Shown here: in pieces, positions 11,194-21,848 of the stretch
How positions within the stretch are numbered: the stretch's first letter is position 1
Layout: every line of letters begins with the position of its first letter
Origin: Circinella minor
Taxonomy: Eukaryota; Mucoromycota; Mucoromycetes; Mucorales; Lichtheimiaceae
Assembly: GCA_016758965.1 (NCBI GenBank)
Contig: JAEPRB010000347.1
Span: forward strand, 1-33,222
Direction of reading: 5' to 3'
DNA: 33,222 bases
Notes under the pieces: generated by a model
Databases searched by the model: none
Told to the model about the DNA's origin: nothing
What the model saw: only the letters and a program-made list of their open reading frames with translations
Position numbers and translations under genes: made by a program

Positions 11194-12318
11194 TCAATTA
11201 GTAGGATCTTGATAAGGAAGCGCTTGTGGATTCTTTGACAATTCTTTTCGATACATGTACCAAAGCCATCTGCGTAGCGATATCGGTATTTTGTCAAAGT
11301 TATTCATTATTTGCCCATATTGACACATGGATGATTTTACACGGCCGTGCTTGTGCTGCGCGTTTCGAGAAACGGGGCGTTGATTTGTCGGTTTTCGACT
11401 GGGGGACTTAATGGTGTAGCTGTCGCATGGCTGCGGTTCATTACAGCGTATTTCAATAAAAGGCATTTCACGAGTTTCTGCGAGATGTTTTATAAATTTC
11501 CCTTCATCATCCGGTGGTGTTGTTTGTCCAGGATCCGACGCTTGTATTTCTCTGTCGACTGCTTGGGTAAACAAAAATTCATCAGATGAATCAAGTGCTG
11601 CATACACAAGACCTAATGACCCTTCTACGCGATTATTTTGATTTTTGTAGTTGCATTGGTTTAGAATCGTGGCGGCATCATGTTCATCCATGCTGGAACT
11701 TGTTCTCTATCTTCAAGGTCAAATTCGATGGCATCCAGCATATCGTGGGCATAAAATGCATATACATAAGATAGACCATTATTTTCAGATGTAAGTACTT
11801 CTTGCTCAAGTTCTGGACATCTGTGGATTGTATTTTTTGTCTTGTATAAAGACCGTCCACCGAATATACATGTTGCAATGGTCAATTTACGATCGCCAGT
11901 TTTGTTCCATTGGGATTCCGTCGTTAAATTAACTAAAGCCACTTTCTGTCGCGCCATTTGGTTTCTTTCGACATTTGCATGTGCACCATATATTTATAGT
12001 TTCCGTTTCTTCAAATAATCATCCCTTCCTTCTTCATCTAAATCACGGGTTGGGTCATTGCCGAACGCATTGGCTGAGTATTGCATGGCTTTTCCGGATT
12101 TGGCGTGCAAAAACCACTCACAGTAGGCGTCACTGAATAGATCAATCCCAGGCGGGCATGGAGCAATAGAATATACAAGTCCTCGAGCAAGCCATGAGTC
12201 TTCTAGCGTAATACAGAGTTTAAAGTTCTGTCTTAAGTGAGCGTTGTTTTTCGTGTGCAGCTATATTCATCGCGTAGCATTGTAATCGTTTAGTATCAAG
12301 TGATCTTTCGAAGTCCAT
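11194..12318 (-). pseudogene. Unrecognised broken gene, about 370 codons
   Basis: The minus strand gives a consecutive coding-like chain in three frames. It starts at the ATG 12318-12316 (MDFERSLDTKRLQCYAMNIA), shifts frame near 12240, continues through LEDSWLARGLVYSIAPCPPG and SDAYCEWFLHAKSGKAMQYS to a TAA near 11995, resumes in the same frame through MARQKVALVNLTTESQWNKT (ATG at 11957), and shifts again near 11680. The last frame runs through MDEHDAATILNQCNYKNQNN and ends at TGA 11194-11196 (ALPYQDPTN). At the second break PAWM is followed by two alternative continuations, so a single small indel there would connect them. Base composition is clearly more GC-rich than the surroundings. I recognise no domain. 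Its place beside retroelement and transposase relics suggests a mobile-element accessory gene, but a decayed host gene is equally possible. Confidence 0.5.
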
Positions 12319-13150
12319 TATTTGGATCGGTGATTCAAGTATTTTGCTGGTAGAAGTATAAATCTTTCAGATGTATTTGAAGATGAGTAAAGTATAAATA
12401 AGAATAAAGAGGAACGCAAACAGAAAAGAATTTCTTAATAGATAGTAGCTATAATTATTTCCCGAAATATTTTTATGAGCCATTATTATTATTTTTCCTT
12501 GTTCTTTTTTTATATATATTTATATATATATATACATAACTCTCTATTCGTAAATCGGTCTCGATTGGTTGATACATTACACTCAACCTTTTTTATTTCA
12601 TGTTTGGTAGTGGAATATTCGCACTAAACTTTTTTTATTTTATGTTTGGTTACTAAATATTCACTGATGCGATATTTAATTATCATCACTTATAATATTT
12701 TTATTTTTATCTATAATCTTCATTATATATAGTCTCTACAACGTATACAAAAATCCATATAAAATATAACTATTATGGAACAGTAAAATAATCATGCATA
12801 GCTTAAAGAGATTATTTACCCACAGCAGCAAAAAAAAAAAAAAAAAAGGAAAAATTCCGATCAGTCATCTTTTCCCTCCTTATTCTTTACTTTTTTTGAT
12901 AAAAAAAAATACACAAAGCCTTTATTTCAATCTAACAAAGGTAAAAACTATAATAATAACTGAATTAGATTGTCTTTTTTTTCATGATATGTTTATCTTG
13001 TGAAAGAGGAAAAAAAACGGAAGGACCAAATAGAGTTAAGTAGTATAAGGTTGGAGGAAACAAAACGGTAATTGTGTTCAAGAAAAATGACTATATTCAA
13101 CATGGAAGAGAGGGACACTGACAATATAAGAAAAGGAAAGCATTCTATTC
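12319..13150. other. Intergenic, AT-rich; no gene seen
   Basis: Contains a TA-rich run near 12510-12535 and an 18-base A run at 12830-12847. No exon-like stretch was recognised. Confidence 0.5.
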
Positions 13151-15374
13151 AAAATGATTTATGTGCCTGAAGGAACGGAAACGTCATGGTTAGAACAAAA
13201 AAAAAGTATACAAAAAGATATAAAACTAACAGTTGCTGAAACTTTCAAGACACGCTTTACTTTTGTAATCTATATAACGACCATTTCAGCTAACAATGTA
13301 GTCGACAATCGTACATCAATATTGAACACAATGAACGTCAATCTATACTATCCTAAAAACAGTGTTACAAAAAAAAAGAACCAAAGAACAAGCAAACAAC
13401 AATATAATATTATACTTGTTTTCCAACTCACCAAACAAAGCTATTTTTAAAAGTTAAAAAAAGACTTTACTTTTGCAGCAAGCTATAATATGTTTTCTAC
13501 GCCTAATATTATTAATAGAACAGCACATATTATCAAAGAAACACACGGATGATGAAAGGTTAAAGAGTGAATCAGGTATTAAAAGTATGGATTGGATTCC
13601 AAGTAGTGTTGTTGTTATGGCTAGCATATTATTATTATTATCATCATCAATAAAGTATATACATAAATTCTCTTGGATAATCGACTCTATCTTATTGGAC
13701 GTTCTCGAGTATGTTGTTATCGATACCAGGATGGTTTCCATCCCTCATAATCATGTTAACTCAAAATTCTTGATCAGTATATATATTCCATCCAATAACA
13801 GACTCAATCTCTTCTGGACAAATGCTTCGTAATATATATATATATATTCTCTCTTTTATATTATAAGTAGTACAATATATTGGAGGCTGTTTAGATAATA
13901 CATAGTTTATTTCGCGTATATCAAAGCATTATTTATTGTTGTGGTAATATTTATTTCTATCCGACAGAATATAGTGTTCTACTGATAAAAGAATATGTGG
14001 ATCTAGCATTATTATCTTATCCGAACGTTTAGATGCAGATGAATATATTTACCATACAATCCGACTATCCAATGATCCAATAAATTCAAAGTGACAATAA
14101 TGTATCGACGAAGCTACTTATAAAAGAACATAAAAATATTACATTAAAAAAGTATGCCGCGATCTTAATTTATATACATGTAGCAAGTCAATAAAGGTGA
14201 TTAATATTATTCTATTCAACTGGAAGATTCATCAAACTTTTTAGATCTATACTTTTCGAATGATCTAATCCCAAAGATGCCGAAATGTTATTACTCGTCC
14301 CAGTTCCTTATATCTTTTATACCATATTATTCCTAACATTATTTATGTTACAACATTTCCTATATTATTTCATAATAATAATGATATTTTGACTGTTCCC
14401 GTAATAAATAATAGCAAATACCATTGTTAAAAAAAAACAATTCATAGAATAATTTATTACTATTACCGCAACGATATGTATAACATAATTAACAAATACA
14501 ATAATCTCTCTATTTCATACTATCCAAATATCCATTATCCAGATCCAAGTATACGAAGCGTAATATCAATCCATATCCAGAACACTCTTTTTAATAGTTA
14601 TTGTTTCAATAGTTATCGGCACAAGCTATATAATCTACCCGAAGAAAAATAAAATAAGATACCAGTATCAATAATAACCAAACATATCGTAGAATATAAA
14701 TCGAAAGAGGTGTATGTGTGTATATTAGAGTATTGTTTAGTCTTGTGTGCATTATTCATTCTTATCCGACAGAGCACAACGTTCTGCTAATCAATGATCG
14801 TAAAAAAGAATATGTGAACCTAATATCAATGTGTTTATACAAACCTAGTGCTTTTGATGGATCATATACAGATACAGACACAGATGCGGGTGGTTGGATG
14901 ATAATATGTGTATAGGTAGTTTTTTTCGGCAGAAATACAGTTGAAGTAGGAAGAGTCATTATATTCTAATGAATCAAACAAAGTAAAAGTAGCCAACAAT
15001 AGCTATTCGTTTAGCAATTAAAAAACGCTATTTTATAATGTAAAAATTCTCATAGTAGTTGTTTGTCTTTTTGTATATAATATAGAGATACGTTCAGAAT
15101 AAATACTATACTTAAATCAATTGAAAGAGAGAGAAAAAGCAACGTGTTTCAATGAACAATTGCAATTGAAAAAAAGATGCGCAGGAATTTTTATTATAAA
15201 TATATTACCCGCGAAAAAAAAAATATTATCCTTGAATATAAAAAACGTTTACCTCGATACATAGATTGTTTTCATACGTAACTACTATTAGTGAGAGCAG
15301 TAGATCCCAAAAAGATGGAATTACTCAATATTTTATGAGCTTGTATAATATAGGATTTTTCAGAAGAAGTTGAC
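13151..15374. other. Intergenic; diverged internal duplication, no supported gene
   Basis: A 98-codon frame from 13154 and overlapping frames on both strands at 13454-13832 exist, but neither has recognisable motifs or splice-linked partners. Two segments, near 13945-14010 and 14750-14830, resemble each other around TATCCGACAGA and AAGAATATGTG, so they look like an old duplicated repeat. One TACGTA lies near 15276. Confidence 0.4.
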
Positions 15375-15608
15375 CATGGTGTTTTTGATTTCAAGGATGA
15401 CGCTTTTGATTCCATGGATGTTCTTTTTATAATCGCAGATGGTGTTTTTTATATTCAAGGTAAACGATTTTTATATTTGCAGATGTTATTTTTGAATTCA
15501 AGGATGGTGTTTTTGATTCAAGGATGACGTTTTTTAAATCATGGATGCTATTTTTGAATTCATGGATGCGTTTTATTAATCATGGAAGGTGTTTTTTTTT
15601 ATTTCGAA
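15375..15608. repeat. Degenerate ~21-bp minisatellite
   Basis: About eleven units of 20-23 bases resembling GGATGGTGTTTTTGATTCAA follow head to tail. Variable positions lie mostly just after GGATG and at the T run. Two adjacent units, GGATGGTGTTTTTGATTCAA and GGATGACGTTTTTTAAATCA, show the pattern best. The unit length suggests a 7-codon repeat, but indels break every frame. Confidence 0.8.
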
Positions 15609-16512
15609 TAACAAATAGCTTATATTTTTACATACGTATTTGAGTTTGTTAGTATGAATACGAAAATTCTCTTTAATCTTTTCCCATTTCCACTCATTAG
15701 GTACAAGTGGCCATTGCTTACATGAGTAGATAAATTAACTGAGAAAAAAAAAAACTGGCGACGCTGTCGATTTTTTTTAATATCATGCAGGGAAAGAAGA
15801 AGTCGACCTAATTGATCAATGAAGGGGCTGTTTGATTGTCCATGAATTTTATTGAAAGAAAATTACAAAATTGGTGGATTGAAAGTGAGGAGAGAGAAGT
15901 AATAAATTGCATATCTTGGATTAATAATATACGTACCTATATAATTTTGAACTGATTGTAGATATTCGTTGACATCGACAATAAGGATGATTATTATTGT
16001 TGATTTGAGCTACAAGTAATCACGACACCTCCATACTATGTGGTAGATAAAATATAGTAAATTGTATATCATATAGACACGACAGTTTGAATTGTAAAAT
16101 AATAAAAGAAAAGTCAAAAAAAAAAAAAAAAACAAAAGCATTTAAAAATTCAATGATCGAAGATTTATTTCTGATTAGTTACATAAATAACTAGAATAAC
16201 TGAAAAATTATAAAAGTTTTTTTTTTAAAAAAAAAAGTTACGTGGACAAGTCACTAGCGATGTGGAGGTGGAATTGGGTCAGGACCCAATCTCCCCAGTG
16301 CCTACATGAATCATCGACCCTTTTTACTATTCGAAGATAGAAAGAGTATGTTTATGATAGGGCACAGCAACCTTGATAAAAAAAAGTTCTTGACCTGGTC
16401 ATGATATCCTGCGCATTGCGCGCCATCGATTTTTTATAACCTAAAAGACCAATACTGTAAACATTAGTATATATACGTTACAAAGAAAAGCCACAGTCCG
16501 TTTTAGAGATTA

Positions 16513-16549
<37 letters not shown>

Positions 16550-16588
16550 GATACGCCCCATCATCCGAAATATTGAAAAAAAAAAAGT
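15609..16588. other. Intergenic; microsatellite and one perfect palindrome
   Basis: No gene seen. A 17-base A run lies near 16115-16132. The palindrome ATTGGGTCAGGACCCAAT occupies 16273-16290 in a GC-richer patch (16250-16320). A TAA trinucleotide array occupies 16512-16549. TACGTA occurs near 15633 and 15929. Confidence 0.6.
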
Positions 16589-16589
16589 T

Positions 16590-16597
16590 TATAAAAG
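16590..16597 (+). promoter_or_regulatory. TATA box TATAAAAG
   Basis: A consensus TATA box 84 bases before the ATG at 16681, followed by a C/A-rich leader of the sort found before strongly expressed fungal genes. No function was tested; the support is motif and spacing only. Confidence 0.5.
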
Positions 16598-16680
16598 TCA
16601 AATAAACCTACAGAAAAAACAACAGATCTTTTCATCAACCAAGTGACCACACATCTATCAAGAATCTCCTTACAAATAAA

Positions 16681-16803
16681 ATGCGTACACCGACTACTTA
16701 CGCCCTCCCCTACACCATCTACATTTCTCCCGATGCAAAGCTGCAGTCTGATACGCCTACTAACAAAGCTGGTGTCATATCTACTCTAACGTACCAAAAT
16801 TAA
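16681..16803 (+). CDS. Possible small gene, 40 codons, unknown function
   Basis: The frame ATG 16681 to TAA 16801-16803 encodes 40 residues beginning MRTPTTYALPYTIYISP. Unlike its surroundings it uses many C-ending codons (TAC, ACC, ATC, CTC, CCC, CTG), which in fungi suggests high expression. A TATA box lies 84 bases upstream and an A/C-rich leader precedes the ATG. There is no signal peptide or membrane segment. An alternative 3' end uses an intron 16791-16861 (GTACCA...TTACAG, 71 nt), which would give 44 codons ending in a TGA near 16884. I recognise no family. It could also be the only surviving exon of a larger lost gene. Confidence 0.35.
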   Translation: MRTPTTYALPYTIYISPDAKLQSDTPTNKAGVISTLTYQN

Positions 16804-16869
16804 AAGCATTTGTATCAATACTATTGTCGTTACTGTGTCATTATTATTTTTATTATTACAGTGTCATAA

Positions 16870-19320
16870 ACAGCCTTATTACGTGATCTTATTGACTTAT
16901 CCAATGCCACATTCCCGGCATTGCTAAATAGTATAAATACTCCTAAATTATTTCAAATAAAATCTTTTCTTCAGTTCTATATCTTTACCTTTGAATCTTT
17001 TAGTCTTTTAACAATTAAATAATTGACCTGACAATAGTTTTCTTTGAGTATAAAACCTCTTAAAGTCATCATAAGACTTCTCTTTTGTGGATTCAGACAT
17101 AATATTCCTGAATAAATAAGAACTCCCACAACCCATATTTCTATTCTATTTGATACAATTTATTATTCAAATACAATTATATAGTATATTATTTCTTCTT
17201 TATTTTATACATTTATACAAAGTACTTCAATCACACATTGAACGCTTCACTACCTCTATGTTTAACCGCGTAGATTAAAAAAAAGGCTTCCTAGCGAGTG
17301 GAGGTACTCTTAGGTAATGCATCAAAACAGACAACATTTAAATTAAACATGTAACTCCACCAGCCCAGAGCAACAGAGGATTGAGAAATCCACCAGTATT
17401 CAGACACAAGGAGTTGTATCTTCATGTCTTGTCAAAGCACCATGACCAACAAGCACCATAAACATACATAATATTAATAGTTTTATTATTTCACGTTGAA
17501 ATCGAAGCAGAAAAATAATAAAATACTTCCCTTTAACCACTTTAACCGTCGTTTAGGATCTTCATTATTAGTATATATAAACAATTTTTATAATAAGATA
17601 ATAAGTACATGAAAAAAGAAAGACTGTCAAAAATTCAAAGTGTTTTAAAAGCAAAAACTCCCTCAAAATTTAACTTGTTAAAAAAAAAGTAACCTTTAAA
17701 AAAAGGAGTAGTATTTCTTATTCTATTAAGAAAACAAGCCAGATTCTTACCAGAGATTACAGTAAAAAAAAAAAAAAGGGAAAAACTATTCATATTTACG
17801 TGAATAAAATAAAAAGATGAAGAAAATAAGTAGACGGAGCAGAACAAAGGGAAAAAAAAACTCTATTGTCTCGCCAACACGTTGGAAGCGCTCTGATTTT
17901 GGAACATGTGAGCTTTTTAAATTCTTCCTATTCTTGAATAAATTTTTTATATGACATACTACTATGAGCAGCGTAACGAACAAAAAGCGTGCTTGTTAAT
18001 AAAGCAAAGAGGAATGTTGTTGGACAACTATTGTCATGGTAATGGAATGTCACGCCCTAATCTTGAGTTGACACAAAATGTTATTTTTACAAGTCTATTT
18101 TTTTTTTATTAAAGAAAGTTGTATTCTTTTTTTTTTTTAATGCCCCATATATTTTTTGTTTTCCTGTGCTATTGGTTTACTTTATTATGCCGATCATTGA
18201 TTGGCGGCAACTGTATCTGGCGTAAGTTATTGTTATTCGAGAACAATAGTAACAGTCGATGTGTATTCTACTTACTATTATTATTGTTGGTAGAAAAATA
18301 GTCATACTATCTACAGCGACCATTCTGAAAACCAAAAAAGTAGAAAGTTCATTTTTTCTCAAAAATGAAAAAGTACGTAAAAGAGTAAAATCAAGCCAAT
18401 AATATTTTTATACAAAAAATAGCGTCTTCATTCTTTTTGGTAATAGATAATTAAAGCTTTTGCTTGTACAAGTAAGAATAATTTTGTTATGTTTTCTACT
18501 ATAAATGATATCTGATTCCTACTACTATTTTATATATCCCTTTGAATTTGAAATGTTTCTTTATTTTTCACTTTCTCGTGAAGGTAGAATACTTACATAA
18601 CACAGTCTTCCAAGTTCTAACTGTGTTTCTTACACGATTAATTCCTTCGCAAAGTGATTTTCTTTTAACGTGTTATAGTACGTTGTAGTAGTGATTATTT
18701 GCGCACAACTGTAAATATAAATAAATTTGATTAGATAGCTGCATATTTTTCTTTTTAATTTTTAGAAGAGAAACTTATCAATTTTTTTTTTGACAATCAA
18801 ATTTATGTACTACTACGTACTAAGGTATGCTTTATTATGTACTGTAAAATCATTACTCTAATTGACACCTTTTATACTAGTATAGCAAATATTTTTCCTG
18901 TCTACTGTACCTGGTAACTTTTAAAAATTTATTTCACTAGCATCCTGGAAATAATTACTATCTGTCAAATGGTTGTTTCAACCTCATTTGGGTTAGCTCA
19001 TTTTTTGGAGAGCATAACTATTTTATGCATCGATCCCGGTTATTTTTTATGATAAGTAGAATATGTATGTGTGTATATACTCGTATCAATAAGTTGTTTT
19101 AAATATAAAAAAAAAAAAAAAAAGTTCTTGGAATGTATTCTAATAATTTTATTATTCATTTGAATGAAACAAGAGGAGATAAAAATCCTCCACTCATTTT
19201 TGTTTTGATATGCAGATAATGCTACAAGTTTATAAAATTAGTTTTAGGATAGGAAATTCATCTAACTAGATTAAGAAATTGCTGCCCTGGTTCTTTTTTA
19301 GACCCTCCACCTTGTCTTTT
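16870..19320. other. Intergenic; one exon-like island
   Basis: AT-rich and mostly featureless. The island at 17342-17461 stays open for 39 codons to a TAA and reads like protein (SNRGLRNPPVFRHKELYLHV), but has no start codon or linked exon, so it may be an eroded exon. A small hairpin (ATTGTT and AACAAT) lies near 18223-18250. Frames at 17635-18362 are low-complexity Phe/Leu/Lys and lack support. TACGTA occurs near 18373 and 18815. Confidence 0.45.
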
Positions 19321-19407
19321 TTTTTTTCCCTTCAACATTCCACGTTTTACCACTTCTTCTTTTAATTTACATTTTCTTTTATTTCCCATCTACATTCCTA
19401 ACTTATC
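19321..19407 (+). promoter_or_regulatory. Pyrimidine-rich leader of the golgin gene
   Basis: Long T/C tracts (TTTTTCCCTTCAAC, CTTCTTCTTTTAATTTACA) run to the ATG at 19408. Such CT blocks commonly mark transcription starts in filamentous fungi. No clear TATA box is present. Confidence 0.4.
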
Positions 19408-20975
19408 ATGCCAAATAATAAAAAGCAAAATCAAGGCAAACAAAAACTTCAAGATCAAATTCAACGTCTTCATAATGAATTAGAAGAGTTAAGACTTGAA
19501 CGTGAAGAATCAAAAAAGAATGTTTTACATTTTATGCAAGAAGCCGATCAAGCACGACAAGACTTGGAAAAGGCACAATCTATAATAGGTCAATTATCAC
19601 AGCAACAACAATCACATGAAGGACGAAAAGAAGGAAAACAAGGAGGACTTGTTACAACTGGTGATGATGTTCTAATAAAGAAAACAACGCAAATCTTGAT
19701 TAAATTACAACAATTAAACGATCCGACTATTATCAATGCAGTGTGGAATCAACTTGACGAGAATCAACAAATTAAAAAGAATGAAGAGAAATTGTTGTTA
19801 GAACAACAAAAAGAAAAAGACGACCTTATTCGACAACAACAGTTGTCAGGACAACAACAACAAATTGATTCCTTGACGGAACAACTTCATGAAGCGCATA
19901 AAAAAATTAAACAGTTGGAAATGGATAAACAAAGGTCATTGGATGAATTATCAATGGCAAAAAATGAACAAGAAACAGCAATTCAGGCACGCGATATTGA
20001 ATTTGAACGTGCTGAAACATTGGAAAAAAGATGGCAAACATCTGAAAATCAATTAGAAGAAGCAGAAACACGGATACACTCGTTGGAACGTGAATTAGAA
20101 TCCATGCGACAAAAGGAATGGGTTAATAAAGCTCCTTCATCACAACTCGTGGAAAAAACAGAACTGGATGCTAAATGTAAAGAATTGAAGGAACTTGGAT
20201 CAAAGTTTTCGGTCGTTCAAGAACAATATGGTAATTTGAAGGATCAGATGGAGCAACAATCGGATGAATTAAAGGATTCTCGTGAAAAATATATCAAGTT
20301 AGAAGAGAAACTGGTATGAAACTTGAAAAAGAAAATATTCCGTAGGATTTAGGTTGTGTGGACTGATATGGGGATCAAAATAAATGAACTATAATTTAAT
20401 TTTAATTATTATTTTATTCCATATAGATTGGATACAGAACATTAGAAAATCAAAAGGATGCACTTGAACAAGCTAAAATTCGAGAAAATCATCTTAAAAC
20501 AATCAATAAGGTAAAATGATGATACCATGATATTGTCATTATTTTATTTTTTTTATACTTATCATTCATTATAAATGACTTTTTTTTTAAAAAAAATATA
20601 TATATTTATTAATAGACTCTTCGTGATGAAATACGTAAAACATCCTCACGAAACGATATGGAGGTTAACATGGAATATTTGAAAAATGTCATTATCAAGT
20701 TTTTAGAGAAAAAACAAACACGGGTAAGATGACGAATATGACATCATTATACGTAATACAAATAGTAATAATAATAATATATAATATAATGAGAAAATTT
20801 GGTTACATGACTTACTTCTATTATTTGTTTGTTAATTCCCGAATATCTACATCACTATTATCATATATTATTACAGGCTCAACTTATTCCAGTGTTATCA
20901 ACATTACTTCAATGTTCTCGTGAGGAACAATTAAGATTAAACAAACTTGTCCGGAACAAAATATCGTCACCATGA
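19408..20975 (+). CDS. GRIP-domain golgin (coiled-coil Golgi tether)
   Basis: Four exons: 19408-20313, 20427-20510, 20616-20723 and 20877-20975, giving 398 residues. All introns are phase 0 (donors GTATGA, GTAAAA, GTAAGA; acceptors ATAG, ATAG, ACAG). The protein is almost entirely heptad-rich coiled coil (about residues 10-75 and 120-330), with Gln-rich stretches near 63-70 and 145-155. The C-terminus (about 345-395) matches a GRIP domain: EVNMEYLKNVIIKFLE followed by AQLIPVLSTLLQCSREE, with Tyr351 at the position of the invariant tyrosine that contacts Arl1-type GTPases. GRIP golgins bind Arl1-GTP on the trans-Golgi and tether vesicles through the coiled coil. Yeast Imh1 is the nearest functional comparison, and this protein is shorter than Imh1. 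The second intron includes T/A runs. The single TACGTA in the exons is in frame (EIRK) and looks native. Confidence 0.92.
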
Positions 20976-21149
20976 TACAATTAACTTATCAAAATATTAC
21001 AATCACAAAACAAAGAAATCAAAATCCACCAAAAAAAAAAAAAAAAAAAAATTTACATCATTATAAAATAGAAATCTTTTTTACTTTCTTTCACTTTTTT
21101 TTTTTAATTAATTCAATTCTATTCAACAACCAAGTCAAATTCATCAAAA

Positions 21150-21496
21150 ATGAACAATAATACTACTCCATCCAACCTCAATGCTGCCAAGAACCAAACC
21201 ATGGGTAATGTCAAGGATGCTGCCGGAAACATGATGAATGATAGTCGTATGCAAGCTGAAGGCAAAGGTCAACATGCTGGCGGTAAGACTGAAGAAATGG
21301 GTGCCAAGGCCAATGATATGTGGCAGGTAACTAAGAAATTTTAGTATAATTTATTATTGAGTGGTATTGCTCTTTTTTTTTTTTTGGTGAATTAAATATT
21401 AAATCCCATTTATGTATATAACTTAATAATGAATAGGATGCCAAGTCAAAGATGGAAAATGCTTTCAGTGGCAACAACAGTAATAACAAGCCCTAA
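21150..21496 (+). CDS. CsbD-like small stress protein
   Basis: Two exons, 21150-21326 and 21437-21496, joined by a phase-0 intron (GTAACT...AATAG), give 78 residues. The hydrophilic sequence is rich in Asn, Gly, Ala, Lys and Met, with no signal peptide. The order MGNVKDAAGNMM, then MQAEGKGQHAGGKTEEMGAK, fits the CsbD/YjbJ family of small general-stress proteins, which have short fungal members. The biochemical role of the family is unclear. Codons are more C-ending (AAC, GCC, ACC) than in neighbouring genes, suggesting high expression. The leader before the ATG has poly-A and T/C tracts. It starts 174 bp after the golgin stop on the same strand; an independent promoter seems likely. Confidence 0.82.
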
Positions 21497-21848
21497 GAGT
21501 ACATCCTTAATATTGATATATTAATCATATGATTTACTATCTCTAATAATCTATAATAGTAATAGTAATAGTAATAATAATAAACTGTTATTTCAATTAT
21601 TCTTATTTGTTTTGTTTTGTATCCCAAATGTTCTGCTCTAGTGGATTATTAAGAAAATGCGCGGCATTTCAAACTATACAGGAAACAAGTTGCCGTAGCA
21701 CATATCTTTTTTTTATTAAGTTATTTTTTTTTCTCTCTTCTGTATAATATATATACACGTACACATAAAACATAGTTTAATTCATAATTTTATTCGATCA
21801 AAAGTAAAACGAAAACAAAAAATACTTTTTTTTTAAAAAAAAAAAAAA

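Noticed and set aside
13454..13832. Overlapping frames of 95 codons (minus) and 119 codons (plus)
   Set aside because: Both strands are open over the same AT-rich stretch, with no motif, splice partner or codon bias; best explained as chance.
17635..18362. Phe/Leu/Lys-rich frames on both strands
   Set aside because: Low-complexity translations of T and A runs, without a plausible start context or homology.
20631..20640. TACGTA within the golgin exon as another CGTA insertion
   Set aside because: It is in frame (ATA CGT AAA, Ile-Arg-Lys) and removal would break the intact GRIP-domain frame, so it is native sequence.
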